DNA of 42,814 bases from CAZLMG01 sp964560765 (GCA_964560765.1 CAZLMG010000039.1:1-42814); one strand, 5' to 3'; shown: positions 1 through 8,470, counted from the first letter of the stretch. The notes: generated by a model from the sequence alone, not told the origin. Translations and numbers: made by a program.

Positions 1-114
1 TTGTGAGTTAGGTCCATCTAACTACAACTCGCACCGGGAGCGAAACTTGCAGCGGCATCATTGAGGTTTGTATCCGAGGACTGCGCGCGGGTGGTGTATT
101 CGACGGGGGATGTT

Positions 115-966
115 ATGGCTTTTACGCTAAGTGAGATTAAGTCCTATCATGTTCACGTACGAGATGGCGTCATTGGCCATGTCCACGACATTCTGTTTGA
201 CGATCGGTCATGCGCCGTGCGCTACCTTGTCGTCAGCACATCGCGGTGGCTTCCATTGCGGAAAGTGCTGCTCGCACCTGCTGCGCTTATGGACCTGAAT
301 AAAGACAGCCAAATTATTCACATGGATCTCGTTCGCGAGGAGGTCGTGAATTCACCCCCCCTAAGCATTGAGCCACCCGTATCCCGTCAATATGAAGAGG
401 CTCTGTTTACTCACTATCGATGGATGCCTTATTGGGCAACGCCTGACCTTGGTGTCGGCTGGTATCCCTCCTATCAGGGTTTTCTACCCCCCTCGATCGG
501 TCATGGCGCCAACAGGGATATCCCTATGGAATGGCGAGAGATCCACCAGAGGGGCCGGGACAGGTTTGACCCCAATCTGCGTAGCGCCGACGAATTGTGT
601 GGTTACGAAATCGAGCCTGCCGATGGCACGATCTTCGGAAAGGTCGAGGACTTGATCTTCGAGCGTGATGGCATGGTTCTGATTGACCTTCTGTTAACGA
701 CTCGAAGGTGGCTACCAGGTGGAAAAAGGTACCCCTGCTCGCCCGTTTTCATCACTAACATTGACCCTACGTCCAAAACGATAAGTCTCAGTTTGTCCAA
801 GCAAGACCTCATAGACACACCGGAGTTTGATCCAAGCGTATATGGCCCAGCTTCGAAGCAGCGTGCCGTCGAGATCTATTGGGAAGGATACGAACGCAAC
901 ATTGCCGGTGGGGAATCCGACAAGAAAAACCGGCTGCCACGTAAACTTCCCCCGCCCTCACCTTGA
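115..966 (+). CDS. PRC-barrel domain protein, two copies of the domain
   Basis: About 283 aa, no signal peptide, so probably cytoplasmic. Two similar halves (about residues 1-80 and 165-250) each carry the PRC-barrel pattern: an entry motif of the type SEIKSYHV or ADELCGYEI, then a G-x-h-x-D-h-h-F segment (GHVHDILFDD in the first, GKVEDLIFE in the second), then a strand ending in RWLP. A Tyr/Trp/Pro-rich linker separates them. PRC-barrel proteins bind RNA or proteins, or are stress-related; the exact role here is unknown. I chose the ATG at 115 over the upstream TTG at 61 because GGGGGA lies just before it and the first domain begins directly after it. The stop codon sits in the loop of a hairpin. 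Fold call is firm, function is not. Confidence 0.8.
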   Translation: MAFTLSEIKSYHVHVRDGVIGHVHDILFDDRSCAVRYLVVSTSRWLPLRKVLLAPAALMDLNKDSQIIHMDLVREEVVNSPPLSIEPPVSRQYEEALFTHYRWMPYWATPDLGVGWYPSYQGFLPPSIGHGANRDIPMEWREIHQRGRDRFDPNLRSADELCGYEIEPADGTIFGKVEDLIFERDGMVLIDLLLTTRRWLPGGKRYPCSPVFITNIDPTSKTISLSLSKQDLIDTPEFDPSVYGPASKQRAVEIYWEGYERNIAGGESDKKNRLPRKLPPPSP

Positions 967-973
967 GGTGAGG
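956..973 (+). terminator. Hairpin overlapping the stop codon of the PRC-barrel gene
   Basis: CCTCACC pairs perfectly with GGTGAGG around a TTGA loop, and the TGA stop codon lies in and beside that loop. No T-tract follows, so it is at best a weak or Rho-assisted terminator, or an mRNA 3' stabiliser. Confidence 0.35.
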
Positions 974-1240
974 CTGGGTGTCGACATTCCGCTTCACGGT
1001 GCACCTCTTCGACGACACCATTACAACGCGAAAGAGAACTGTCACGAATGCTCGATGCCACCACATTGGTATGCTGACTCAATCAATCACGTGCTCAGAA
1101 CGCTTGCTAGCTAGCCATTTGGTAGCGCCGACGCCGCAATGCCGACCATTTTGCCGCCCTACTCCTACCTTCTGGCATCCAGCTTGCAGTTGCCGCCGCT
1201 GAAATGGAAGTCATAAGTTTAAACCTAGGGAGAAACATAC

Positions 1241-1849
1241 ATGAAGAGTATTATGACAATCGCATGCATCGCACTTCTTTCGGGATGCGGTTCTGATAAG
1301 ACCGCCGATAAGGCGGCAAAAATGCGTCTCAGTGATTCGGATATCGCCGGAGGCTGGAAGTCAAATTGCGCTGCCGCTGACATTCTGGGACTAGCCTTCG
1401 TCCAAAAGGAGTTCAACTCCAGCATCCTGGGCGACTTCGATAAGACTGAGCGATATTCAGCCAACAACGACTGCACGGACGTCGGGCTAAAGTACCATGT
1501 GGTCGGAACATACGCGGCCTTTGACAGTGATGTGGAAACGGGAGAGGTGACACGAATCAACTTCACGATTGACCGCGCCATGTTGACCGTCGGATCTGAG
1601 GCGATACTCAAAGTTCTCAACGGCACAAATTTTTGTGGCAAGAGCGATTGGGTTTTAAATAAGGAAGTTGGCATTACTGGCTTGGACTGTCCGGGCTTCA
1701 CCGTCAATCAGGGAGACGTCATATTTGATGTTTACCAGGTAAAGAATGATCGACTCTACTTCGGACAAAAGCTGTTCATGTTGAGTGATGACGATGCTAG
1801 CAGCCGCCCGGAAAGCGTCGGAACGGATGTGATTTATCAGAAGCGATAG
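1241..1849 (+). CDS. Small lipoprotein of unknown function
   Basis: 202 aa. The first 16 residues form a lipoprotein signal ending in the lipobox LLSGC (Cys16), so the mature protein should be lipid-anchored in the periplasm or outer membrane. The mature part has no transmembrane segment and no family I recognise; it is rich in Asp, Gly and beta-prone stretches, with Cys in CAAAD, NDCTD, FCGK and LDCPG, possibly two disulfides. The ATG is preceded by AGGGAGA at good spacing. It is a single gene: the next downstream item is a transposon fragment that begins about 11 bp after the stop. Lipoprotein status is seen directly; function unknown. Confidence 0.75.
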   Translation: MKSIMTIACIALLSGCGSDKTADKAAKMRLSDSDIAGGWKSNCAAADILGLAFVQKEFNSSILGDFDKTERYSANNDCTDVGLKYHVVGTYAAFDSDVETGEVTRINFTIDRAMLTVGSEAILKVLNGTNFCGKSDWVLNKEVGITGLDCPGFTVNQGDVIFDVYQVKNDRLYFGQKLFMLSDDDASSRPESVGTDVIYQKR

Positions 1850-1860
1850 CAATTCAGTGT

Positions 1861-1995
1861 GAACTGACGCCGTGAAATGTGCTTTGGGTACTCCCATATC
1901 ACTTCCAACCCCTTAACAACTTCCGCATTTTGGCACCCCAGGAGGTGCTAAAATCTGTCCGAACTGCAAACGACCAGATGCTTGGGTAATCAGCA
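1861..1995 (+). mobile_element. Solo left end of the 20.8-kb inverted-repeat element (degenerate copy)
   Basis: About 130 bp here match the left part of the element at 20805-20940 at roughly 85 percent by eye, including the inverted-repeat end, a long identical run around 1905-1932 and the strong AGGAGGT ribosome site. The transposase start codon has become ATC, and similarity stops at GCTTGGGTAAT. The encoded zinc-ribbon start (CPNCK..DAWVI) is still visible. No right end is seen, so this is a decayed fragment. Confidence 0.75.
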
Positions 1996-2086
1996 AGTAT
2001 TCATGCTTTTATGCAGCATTGTCTCGGAGCGAAAGATCGTACGCCATGATCCGAGATAACGCCAAGCGCCTCACGTCGCGCTGGTA

Positions 2087-2254
2087 TCAGGGCGCGATAG
2101 CTGAAAACCACTCGTAGTGAAAGCAACCGCGCACAAAAACCACGCAAACGGCGATAATCACTATCTTCCAAAGATTTGAAAAACGATGCTCTCGAGAGTA
2201 GCCTGCTGCGAACTCCTCGTAAGTCTCAGAATTTGACTCGTCATTCGGAGCCAT
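2087..2254 (-). CDS. Candidate small single-pass membrane protein, 55 aa
   Basis: A short reading frame on the minus strand starts with ATG at 2254 and ends with TGA at 2087. The product has a polar, acidic N-terminus (MAPNDESNSE) with several Tyr and Glu, then a basic turn (SREHRFSNLWK), one hydrophobic segment of about 16 residues (IVIIAVCVVFV) and a short C-terminal tail rich in Phe, Trp and His. That is the plan of a small bitopic membrane protein. The upstream GGAC is a weak ribosome site. It occupies the otherwise empty stretch between the transposon fragment and the peptidase gene. No family recognised; a chance frame is possible. Confidence 0.45.
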   Translation of the reverse strand: MAPNDESNSETYEEFAAGYSREHRFSNLWKIVIIAVCVVFVRGCFHYEWFSAIAP

Positions 2255-2392
2255 TGTCGTCCAGTCTTTATTGCAGGGTTCTCAAAATGAAAACCGGCTC
2301 AGAGTGCTGCTTTAAGCATTTTCTGGACATGTGCGCCACAGGAAGGTAAACGGTGCCCAGAAGGTTCGCTCGATACGCGAAGGGAGTTGGCA

Positions 2393-3487
2393 ATGCGTTA
2401 CCTACATAGCTTGACTTTGCTTCTGATGGTGGGGGCCTGCGGCGTTCTGCCTGCAGATAGAAATTCGGAAGTCGCAACTCACTTGGGCGCCATCGGCAAC
2501 AAGGAGATGCGAAAGCGATTCAACGATTACCAGGCCAAATCTGAGCATTGTCCGCCGCCATCGCACCCGAATGAGCGGCGCGTGCTGGTAACTGGTTTCG
2601 GCCTCTTTTCCTATCCACCCATCAATCCGCAACGAGAGCCCTTCAATCTCTCTGGAGTTCTGGCGGCGACTGCCGTAGAGGCAAATGTAGGTGACGGCTT
2701 TCTTGACCATTTTGCCGCTGAGCGTCTGGCGAGCCAGTCTCACCTGAGGAACCAAGACCGGGGAGCGAGACTGCGAGTCGGCCATTGGCGGGCCGAGTAT
2801 GATACACCGGTCACGGTATGTTCCCTGGTTTTGACGGTACAGTGGGATCTCGCCGCGGCCATCATCCTGGCCGAGGCGCAGCGCTTTGTGCCCGAGTCAA
2901 TTCTGATGATGGGTCTCGGTGGCCGCCAGTCTACCGTCGTGCTGGAAACAGGCGCCTTGAACCGAGCTTCCGTTTCAGCCGGGTTTGATGAACAGGGACG
3001 CCTGGATGGCAGCAACTTTCCCGAGATCCAGGATGGCGAGCTCTTTCCAGCCATATTACCCAGTCGACTTGATCCCCCGGACTCCGTCAGCCTAACCTGG
3101 AATGCCCATAAGGCGGCCCAGCTGCTTAACCACGCCATCGCGGTCGAGTCCCTCGAATGGGTTGACGGTTTTTCAGTAGCAACAGGTGCCAGTTCCCAGA
3201 ATGATTATATTTGCAACAACGTCGCTTATTTGGTCAGAGTCGGCGCGATGGGGCAGAGGTTAGAATTGGCCAATGGCGCCGTACAGTTTGATCGGGCATT
3301 AACTCATGAAATTCGAACACCCGAGACTCCGATGGTCGTTACCTACAGCCGCGACTTTCTGAACGCTCCTCCAACCGTCGGGTTCATGCATGTGCCTCTG
3401 CGTGGCCAAGACGATCGATCTTCCATTCAACGCTGGCAGAAGATGCTGCGAAGTGCTGAGCTAATTCCTGCAAGCGCCCAAAATTAG
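2393..3487 (+). CDS. Exported pyroglutamyl-peptidase-like (C15) lipoprotein
   Basis: 364 aa. A lipoprotein signal (LLMVGAC, Cys16) is followed by about 45 linker residues and then a domain resembling pyrrolidone-carboxyl peptidase I. Visible C15 landmarks: VLVTGFGLFSYPPINP near residues 64-79 (family: TGFEPFGG..NPS), Glu185 in VVLETGALNRA, the nucleophile Cys274 in DYICNNVAYL, and His333 in GFMHVP. All three catalytic residues of the family thus appear present. C15 enzymes are normally cytoplasmic and about 215 aa, so the lipid-anchored export and the larger size are unusual. ATG at 2393 is chosen because AGGGA lies 7 nt upstream. Homology likely; activity on N-terminal pyroglutamate is inferred. 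Confidence 0.72.
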   Translation: MRYLHSLTLLLMVGACGVLPADRNSEVATHLGAIGNKEMRKRFNDYQAKSEHCPPPSHPNERRVLVTGFGLFSYPPINPQREPFNLSGVLAATAVEANVGDGFLDHFAAERLASQSHLRNQDRGARLRVGHWRAEYDTPVTVCSLVLTVQWDLAAAIILAEAQRFVPESILMMGLGGRQSTVVLETGALNRASVSAGFDEQGRLDGSNFPEIQDGELFPAILPSRLDPPDSVSLTWNAHKAAQLLNHAIAVESLEWVDGFSVATGASSQNDYICNNVAYLVRVGAMGQRLELANGAVQFDRALTHEIRTPETPMVVTYSRDFLNAPPTVGFMHVPLRGQDDRSSIQRWQKMLRSAELIPASAQN

Positions 3488-3579
3488 GCGTTTTTGAACG
3501 AATTTCCGTAAGGACTAAGGTTTTTAGGTCGGCAATCCGATACTTACCTAAAAGGTAGATGCGGATGTTCGGAGCGTCA

Positions 3580-4284
3580 ATGTCACAATGCGACAGCCAT
3601 GGCCATGCGCGCCGCCATTTCTTTTGGTTGGCGTTCCCTAACTCCCTTTCGCTAATCGTCCCGTCCATCATATGCCTCGGGGCGTTAGGCGGATGCGGCG
3701 CTAAGCCACCTGCAGATTCAAATGCCCCTCCAACCACGACGACCATCAGTAAGGGCCGACAGCAGAACACTGGAAGTCAGCAGCAAGAGCAGTCTGCGGG
3801 TACCAGAGACGGTTCATCCACGACGTCTTCAGGTGAAAGCGATGACGACAACGAGGGCGGAAGCACCACCAGCAGTGGTGGCAGTGCAACCAGCAGTGGT
3901 GGCAACAACCATCGCATATGCGGTAATACGGACTGGTCGACTGTTGACACCGAAACCCTAAGCTGCAATCAAGCTCTGACGATGATTTACGACACAGCTT
4001 TTCTACAATTATGTGCGACTGATGTGGAGGTCGCTGGGTGCAGCACTGATGCGGACTGCGGCCACATCAGCGCGATGATGAAAGACCACCTATGCGGCAT
4101 CAGCGTTAACAAGACTGTCGGCATACCGGCAAACGCAGCCATTGCTGCGGACAGTACGTCGCTATACAATCAGGCGCGTTCCCGGCACAATACACTCGTG
4201 CAGCAAGGGCAGTGCCCGATCCCCGGATGCACCATGCCGGCACCACGCTGCGATCTGAATACGAATCGCTGCGTGCGTCAATAG
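3580..4284 (+). CDS. Lipoprotein with Ser/Thr/Gly-rich linker and Cys-rich C-terminal domain
   Basis: 234 aa from the ATG at 3580, which has GGAG six bases upstream (two earlier in-frame ATGs exist). After an unusually long N-terminal extension the signal ends in the lipobox GALGGC (Cys39). Residues about 45-115 are low complexity: Thr/Gln-rich, then repeated TTSSGG/ATSSGG units with an acidic DDDNEGG insert, a flexible surface tether. The C-terminal 120 residues hold a dozen cysteines in patterns such as CSTDADC and CPIPGC, ending C-x5-RC, probably disulfide-bonded. This pattern resembles secreted Cys-rich domains common in predatory and myxobacterial-type genomes. Convergent with the methyltransferase, 27 bp apart. 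Function unknown. Confidence 0.7.
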   Translation: MSQCDSHGHARRHFFWLAFPNSLSLIVPSIICLGALGGCGAKPPADSNAPPTTTTISKGRQQNTGSQQQEQSAGTRDGSSTTSSGESDDDNEGGSTTSSGGSATSSGGNNHRICGNTDWSTVDTETLSCNQALTMIYDTAFLQLCATDVEVAGCSTDADCGHISAMMKDHLCGISVNKTVGIPANAAIAADSTSLYNQARSRHNTLVQQGQCPIPGCTMPAPRCDLNTNRCVRQ

Positions 4285-4311
4285 CACTCAATGACTGCAT
4301 TAGCAGCGCTC

Positions 4312-5046
4312 TTATTGAACCAAGCCGACAACCAGCATGGTACCAGGAAGGCCGCGCTTCATCATCTGTCGGTCCACAAGTTCGGCAGCGGCGTGCAGAC
4401 GCTGCGGGAGGTAATAGTTTAGGCAGCCTTCCCGCGCGAAGTTCGCGCAATCCACGACAGAAAATCCCGACGCATAGTTTTTTATCTGCGATGGCGAATT
4501 GAGACGGTAATAGGTGGGGTAGTTTTCATATCTTGCAAAACTTTCTGTTCCACCTCTTGTGCGCATATATAGATTTTTGATTCTCAGGGCGTCCATGAGC
4601 TTCGAGGCAAGGCAAAATGGGTGTCTGGAATCCGGAGTAATGCCGATGAAGACGCCTCCTGGAGTCAAAACTTCTCGCAACTTGCACATAAAAGCCTGGG
4701 GATCTCTGACATGCTCCAGAACCATAAATGAGTATGCGACATCAATTGAACCAGGGCTTATTGCGGCATCCTCAAAGGATGTGCGAAAGACCTGATCAAA
4801 GTGCGCGCCAATCTCGACTTCAATGTCTGGCTCTACGCCAATAAGGCGGCCAGCGCCAGACGCTATGTCAATCTGATGCGCCATTATATCATCAAAACCC
4901 TGACCACAGCCTATATCGAGGACATTCGCGGGCCTGTTTCGCAAAGCCCCTTGCGTGGAAATGAGCTCACAGATGAGGTCGGCAAAGATAGCTCCACGGC
5001 GCTCTCCCGCCTGATAACGATTCAAATATTTGGGCCAGTCAAACAT
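4312..5046 (-). CDS. SAM-dependent methyltransferase (class I)
   Basis: 244 aa, cytoplasmic. Class I methyltransferase fold: motif I VLDIGCGQG at residues 42-50 binds S-adenosylmethionine, the acidic IGVEPD follows at the end of strand 2, and YSFMVLEHVRDP matches the motif IV / post-motif region typical of Methyltransf_11/23 proteins; LREVLTPGGVF is the following conserved loop. The C-terminal third, with RTRGGTESFARYENYPTYY, is probably the substrate-binding part; the substrate cannot be read from sequence. The ATG at 5046 is preferred to an in-frame upstream start because GGAGGAG lies 9 nt before it. It stands alone on the minus strand between plus-strand genes. Confidence 0.85.
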   Translation of the reverse strand: MFDWPKYLNRYQAGERRGAIFADLICELISTQGALRNRPANVLDIGCGQGFDDIMAHQIDIASGAGRLIGVEPDIEVEIGAHFDQVFRTSFEDAAISPGSIDVAYSFMVLEHVRDPQAFMCKLREVLTPGGVFIGITPDSRHPFCLASKLMDALRIKNLYMRTRGGTESFARYENYPTYYRLNSPSQIKNYASGFSVVDCANFAREGCLNYYLPQRLHAAAELVDRQMMKRGLPGTMLVVGLVQ

Positions 5047-5239
5047 CGGTGCAGGCTCCTCCACAATCTGACATTTACACCAGTATAGAAATGCAACCAC
5101 TCAAGGCGGTAGATGCAGGTAAATGCAAGATCACGGCCCAAGAGATAGCCAGCACCCAAACAAGGACTTGCTGTAGCTAATTTCGACAGGATGCTGTGTA
5201 ATCCTCCCAAAGTTCAAATCGTAATAGGAGTACTCGCGA

Positions 5240-5622
5240 ATGCCGCAGAAGCTTATCTTGACCATTTTCGCCACAAGCCTTGCCTTGTTCGGCTACGGCC
5301 ATTCTAATGATGCCAACGGCAATGCACCCAACGGAGGTCATCGAACGCATTGATCTCTGGTGATGCGTCCGCAACCAACTCCACACTTAGCTATACGCTG
5401 GTGGCTCGTGTACCAGATGATGGAGAAGGAAAGGCAGGCTACTTTAGCTTGCTGTTTGTTCCCTCGGGGACCTATGATATTCGAATCATAAAAGGCCACT
5501 ACAGTAAGGACATCACGGTGACGGTCCAGCCTGGTAAAACTCAAAAACAGGGTACTGTTACCGTTGGTTTGGAGGACCACAATCCCTCACCGGACAGAAT
5601 TTACCGTCTCATAATCAGGTGA
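5240..5622 (+). pseudogene. Frameshifted small secreted protein with carboxypeptidase-regulatory-like fold
   Basis: Translation from ATG 5240 (AGGAG nine bases upstream) gives a good signal peptide (LILTIFATSLALFGYG) but meets a stop at 5351. A second frame that opens after a stop at 5308-5310 continues to 5622 with about 88 residues of beta-sandwich type: GYFSLLFVPSGTYDIRIIKG then TVTVQPGKT, the pattern of carboxypeptidase-regulatory or PEGA-like domains. A single lost base between 5310 and 5350 would join them (a -1 shift in the present sequence). No clear slippery heptamer is seen, so a disabled gene or sequencing error is more likely than programmed frameshifting. It lies 28 bp before the next secreted protein. 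Confidence 0.6.
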
Positions 5623-5650
5623 CAGCCTACAATATCAATAGGATTCACGG

Positions 5651-6130
5651 ATGCGCATGAAGATGCTGCTACACCAAATACCCCTGATCACCGCTCTCTC
5701 GTTTGCTTGGATGGCGCTGGCGCAGCAGGCCGAGGCTCGCACACTTTGGTCGGGAAGCTTTGTTGACTTGTCCGCGATCGAATCTACCGCTGCGGTTGGC
5801 ATTAACTATCCCGCAGTTGGTCCGAGACGCATCTGTGGGATTGAGCTGAAATCACACACCATGATTCTGCACCGCCGCGTTTGGGACGATGTGGCGGCCG
5901 GGCTGTCCGTTTACGTCGTCGTGGATGAGGATCAATCCGAGTTATCCCCAGTCACAGAGCAGGCCGAAGGAGCGAAGCTAACCTACCGCCTTTCTGATCT
6001 CACGGCACCATATGTCAATATCTGGCTAAGGACCCGCGATGAATCGCCCTTGAAAGAATACTTTCTGCGGAAGTTGGGGGGAGAGTCGAATACGTCCAGC
6101 GTCATTGCGGTGGCATTGACTTGCACGTGA
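5651..6130 (+). CDS. Secreted protein of unknown function
   Basis: 159 aa. Start ATG has AGGA seven bases upstream. Residues 1-30 form a Sec signal peptide with cleavage likely after AQQAEA or nearby; the mature part (about 130 aa) is beta-rich, with two Cys (RRICGIE and the C-terminal LTCT) that could form a disulfide. No recognised family. It follows the frameshifted secreted gene and precedes glpQ by 40 bp, so the three may have been one transcript. Confidence 0.65.
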   Translation: MRMKMLLHQIPLITALSFAWMALAQQAEARTLWSGSFVDLSAIESTAAVGINYPAVGPRRICGIELKSHTMILHRRVWDDVAAGLSVYVVVDEDQSELSPVTEQAEGAKLTYRLSDLTAPYVNIWLRTRDESPLKEYFLRKLGGESNTSSVIAVALTCT

Positions 6131-6170
6131 TGTAAGGGATCTTTTCCGCATAATTAATGAGGAGCACGCA

Positions 6171-7223
6171 ATGGCGCCAGATCTCGCACCAAGATGCAAG
6201 CAGCGGTATGTGATGGGTTGGATATTGTGGATTCTGACCCACGTGGATGCAAATTCGGTGTATGCCTCCGCTGGGAAACACCCTCTCATTATCGCCCACC
6301 GAGGCGCTTCTGGTTATGTCGCCGAACACACGCTGGTCGCTATTGCCATGGCCCACGCCATGGGAGCGGACTACATTGAACCCGACGTGGTCCTGAGTAA
6401 GGATGGAGTTCCCATTGTCTTGCACGATCTCCACCTAGAGTTGACGACGAACGCGGCCACAGCGTTTCCGACGCGACAGCGAAAGGATGGTCACTGGTAT
6501 GCCATCGACTTCACCTTGAGTGAGTTGCGCACCCTCATTGTCCATGAGCGCCTCAGCGCCAACCGAGTCGCGGCGGCGTTCCCGCAACGGTTCCCACACG
6601 AAACAACGATCTTCTCCATTCCGACTCTCGACGAGATGATCCTCTTGGTGCAGGGCCTCAATCGCAGCACCGGGCGGCGAGTCGGAATCTATCCCGAGTT
6701 AAAAGCTCCAGCCTTTCATCAGCAGGCCGGATTTGACATCGCCCAAATCGTTCTCGAACTCTTGAAACGTCGCGGCTATGAGCGTCGTGTAGATCCCATT
6801 TTTGTCCAGTGCTTCGACCCAAACACTCTCAGGCACATTCGTCATCATCTCAAGTCAGACCTGCGGCTGGTCCAACTCATCGCTGATAACAGTTGGGCGG
6901 AGAGCTCGACGGACTACAATGTCATGCGCACCCTTGCCGGTCTGAAAAAAGTGGCCGAATATGCAGATGCAATTGGACCCTGGATGGGACACCTTGCCTC
7001 AGAGAAAGGAGCGCTCACGACAGCGATACCACCATTGATCCAATGGGCGAGAAAGGTTGGTTTGCAAGTGCACCCCTATACGGCCCGCGCCGATGCCTTA
7101 CCAGACGGCGCCGCATCGTTCACCGATTTCCTAACGCTTCTGATCGTGCATTGGAAAGTCGACGGGATTTTCACAGACTTTCCCGATCAAATGGTGGACT
7201 TCCTCCGGCAGCATCGATCCTAA
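6171..7223 (+). CDS. glpQ: Periplasmic glycerophosphodiester phosphodiesterase
   Basis: 350 aa with a hydrophobic N-terminal export signal (VMGWILWILTHVDA). GDPD fold: HRGAS at residues 43-47 (general acid/base His and Arg), IEPDV around 70-72 supplying metal-binding Glu and Asp, and HD at 85-86; a later ELK (EL of the barrel) and GIFTDFPD near the C-terminus complete the TIM-barrel signature. The reaction is hydrolysis of glycerophosphodiesters from phospholipid turnover to glycerol-3-phosphate and an alcohol, metal-dependent. The length and long insertion after HD match the periplasmic GlpQ branch rather than UgpQ. GAGGAG precedes the ATG by 7 nt. A GC-rich hairpin follows 40 bp after the stop. 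Confidence 0.9.
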   Translation: MAPDLAPRCKQRYVMGWILWILTHVDANSVYASAGKHPLIIAHRGASGYVAEHTLVAIAMAHAMGADYIEPDVVLSKDGVPIVLHDLHLELTTNAATAFPTRQRKDGHWYAIDFTLSELRTLIVHERLSANRVAAAFPQRFPHETTIFSIPTLDEMILLVQGLNRSTGRRVGIYPELKAPAFHQQAGFDIAQIVLELLKRRGYERRVDPIFVQCFDPNTLRHIRHHLKSDLRLVQLIADNSWAESSTDYNVMRTLAGLKKVAEYADAIGPWMGHLASEKGALTTAIPPLIQWARKVGLQVHPYTARADALPDGAASFTDFLTLLIVHWKVDGIFTDFPDQMVDFLRQHRS

Positions 7224-7592
7224 AGTTGCCGCCCGCATCCTGACCAAAAGGTCGCAGAATATCCCCGGCGTCACGATCGAAGACGCCGGGACTGAATGAT
7301 TTCATGCGCTTACCGTGTTGGATAGAAAGACACGTTGGTGGACGCCGCTCAAACGCTCTACCTCTCTCACTTTTGTCCATTTAGTACCGCTGTTTACGGC
7401 ATTTTTCGGACACATTCCAGTCGACCAAGACTGACAGCATTCTGCGGATTTCCAACCATTAATGACACTTCTGGCGCGCTGCCGGATCGGCGCGGGGTGT
7501 GCATTCGTCGGCTCATCCAAGCAAAGGCTAGGCGAGAATAGCTAGGTATTGAGTTGAAGCATTAATCCCTAAGGAACATAGGAGAATTGCTG
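7224..7592 (+). other. Intergenic region without a gene
   Basis: 369 bp. Apart from the hairpin at 7264-7290 I see no coding frame with a ribosome site and no repeat. The promoter of the downstream secreted protein should lie here; no convincing -35/-10 pair was recognised. Confidence 0.5.
7264..7290 (+). terminator. Hairpin downstream of glpQ
   Basis: CCCGGCGTC pairs perfectly with GACGCCGGG, 9 bp, with a 9-nt loop. No U-tract follows, so it may act as a Rho-aided terminator or stabilise the 3' end. Confidence 0.45.
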
Positions 7593-8450
7593 ATGGCCTC
7601 GAAGCAGGTTCAACGATTGAGACTGCTCGTATCTGGACTGGCTATCGCTTGGATCTGCGCACCCACAGCTCGCGGCCAGCAATCTTCGAGCTGCTGGAAC
7701 GGCGCACCCGTTGATGCAACTCGGCCTAATAACGTACGGGTCGGGCCGTATGCAAGCGTCTACTTCAATCACCCCACGCAAAACCTACATAATAACTGCC
7801 TTGGCTTGGCGACAACAGCAGAATGCCTGACCCAGTATGGCCTCTATCGCCCAGACCTCCCGCCTATGCCAGTGGACCAGTTCGCCAGGCAGATGGTGAA
7901 CTCAGTCTACGCTGACGGATCAAGCTTTCTATATCCCTCAAAAGTGATCGACACCAGCGGCAACGAAGTGACGTTGTATAGCCAGCAAGGGATCCAAACA
8001 ATTGGAGCGGAAGTGCAAAAGCAATTCGGTAATCTGACGAATCTCAAAAGGTGGGTAAAAGAAAATCCGCAGCAAGGGAAAGAATTCCTGCGTGAATATA
8101 TTCTAAGAAAACCTCCCACATTTTCACATGACGATATCATACCCGTGGGCATGCCGAACTTTGAGCAGGAAGTGATTACACCAGGTTTCAAGATGCCAGA
8201 GCATCGTCCGGCGGGCCATGCGGTCATCCTGACACCTCAAGGCCTGTACGATTCAAATTTTCCTGGACAGATGCTCAAACCAATATTCTATGAAACTGAT
8301 AACGGCATGGGCATGCAATACGACGCGATTCTTCCCAGTGGCGTTAAAATGCGATTTAGGAGCGATGCCGTGACGTTCGTCGGGCGGCTCATGCGGAAGC
8401 AAGTTGAATTATGCAAGGTTGACGCATCCGAGCAGCCGACTATGCCATGA
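7593..8450 (+). CDS. Secreted protein with possible papain-like/transglutaminase-like triad
   Basis: 285 aa from ATG 7593 (AGGAG eight bases upstream). A Sec signal peptide ends near APTARG. The mature protein has NNCLGLATTAECL with Cys69 at the start of a helix, and later GHAVILTPQGLYDSNFP with His209 and Asp220/Asn222. Cys on a helix, then a His at the start of a beta strand, then Asp or Asn about ten residues later is the order of papain-like fold hydrolases. This is fold inference from spacing, not a recognised family. No other domain seen. It is convergent with the histidine kinase gene, and a shared hairpin sits between them. Confidence 0.6.
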   Translation: MASKQVQRLRLLVSGLAIAWICAPTARGQQSSSCWNGAPVDATRPNNVRVGPYASVYFNHPTQNLHNNCLGLATTAECLTQYGLYRPDLPPMPVDQFARQMVNSVYADGSSFLYPSKVIDTSGNEVTLYSQQGIQTIGAEVQKQFGNLTNLKRWVKENPQQGKEFLREYILRKPPTFSHDDIIPVGMPNFEQEVITPGFKMPEHRPAGHAVILTPQGLYDSNFPGQMLKPIFYETDNGMGMQYDAILPSGVKMRFRSDAVTFVGRLMRKQVELCKVDASEQPTMP

Positions 8451-8470
8451 TTCGGAACGCCTTGGCTACG

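Noticed and set aside
3830..3910. Short tandem repeats suggesting a CRISPR-like array
   Set aside because: They encode Thr/Ser/Gly repeats in frame; no spacers of even length.
5308..5358. Programmed -1 frameshift in the small secreted gene
   Set aside because: No canonical slippery heptamer or downstream structure recognised.
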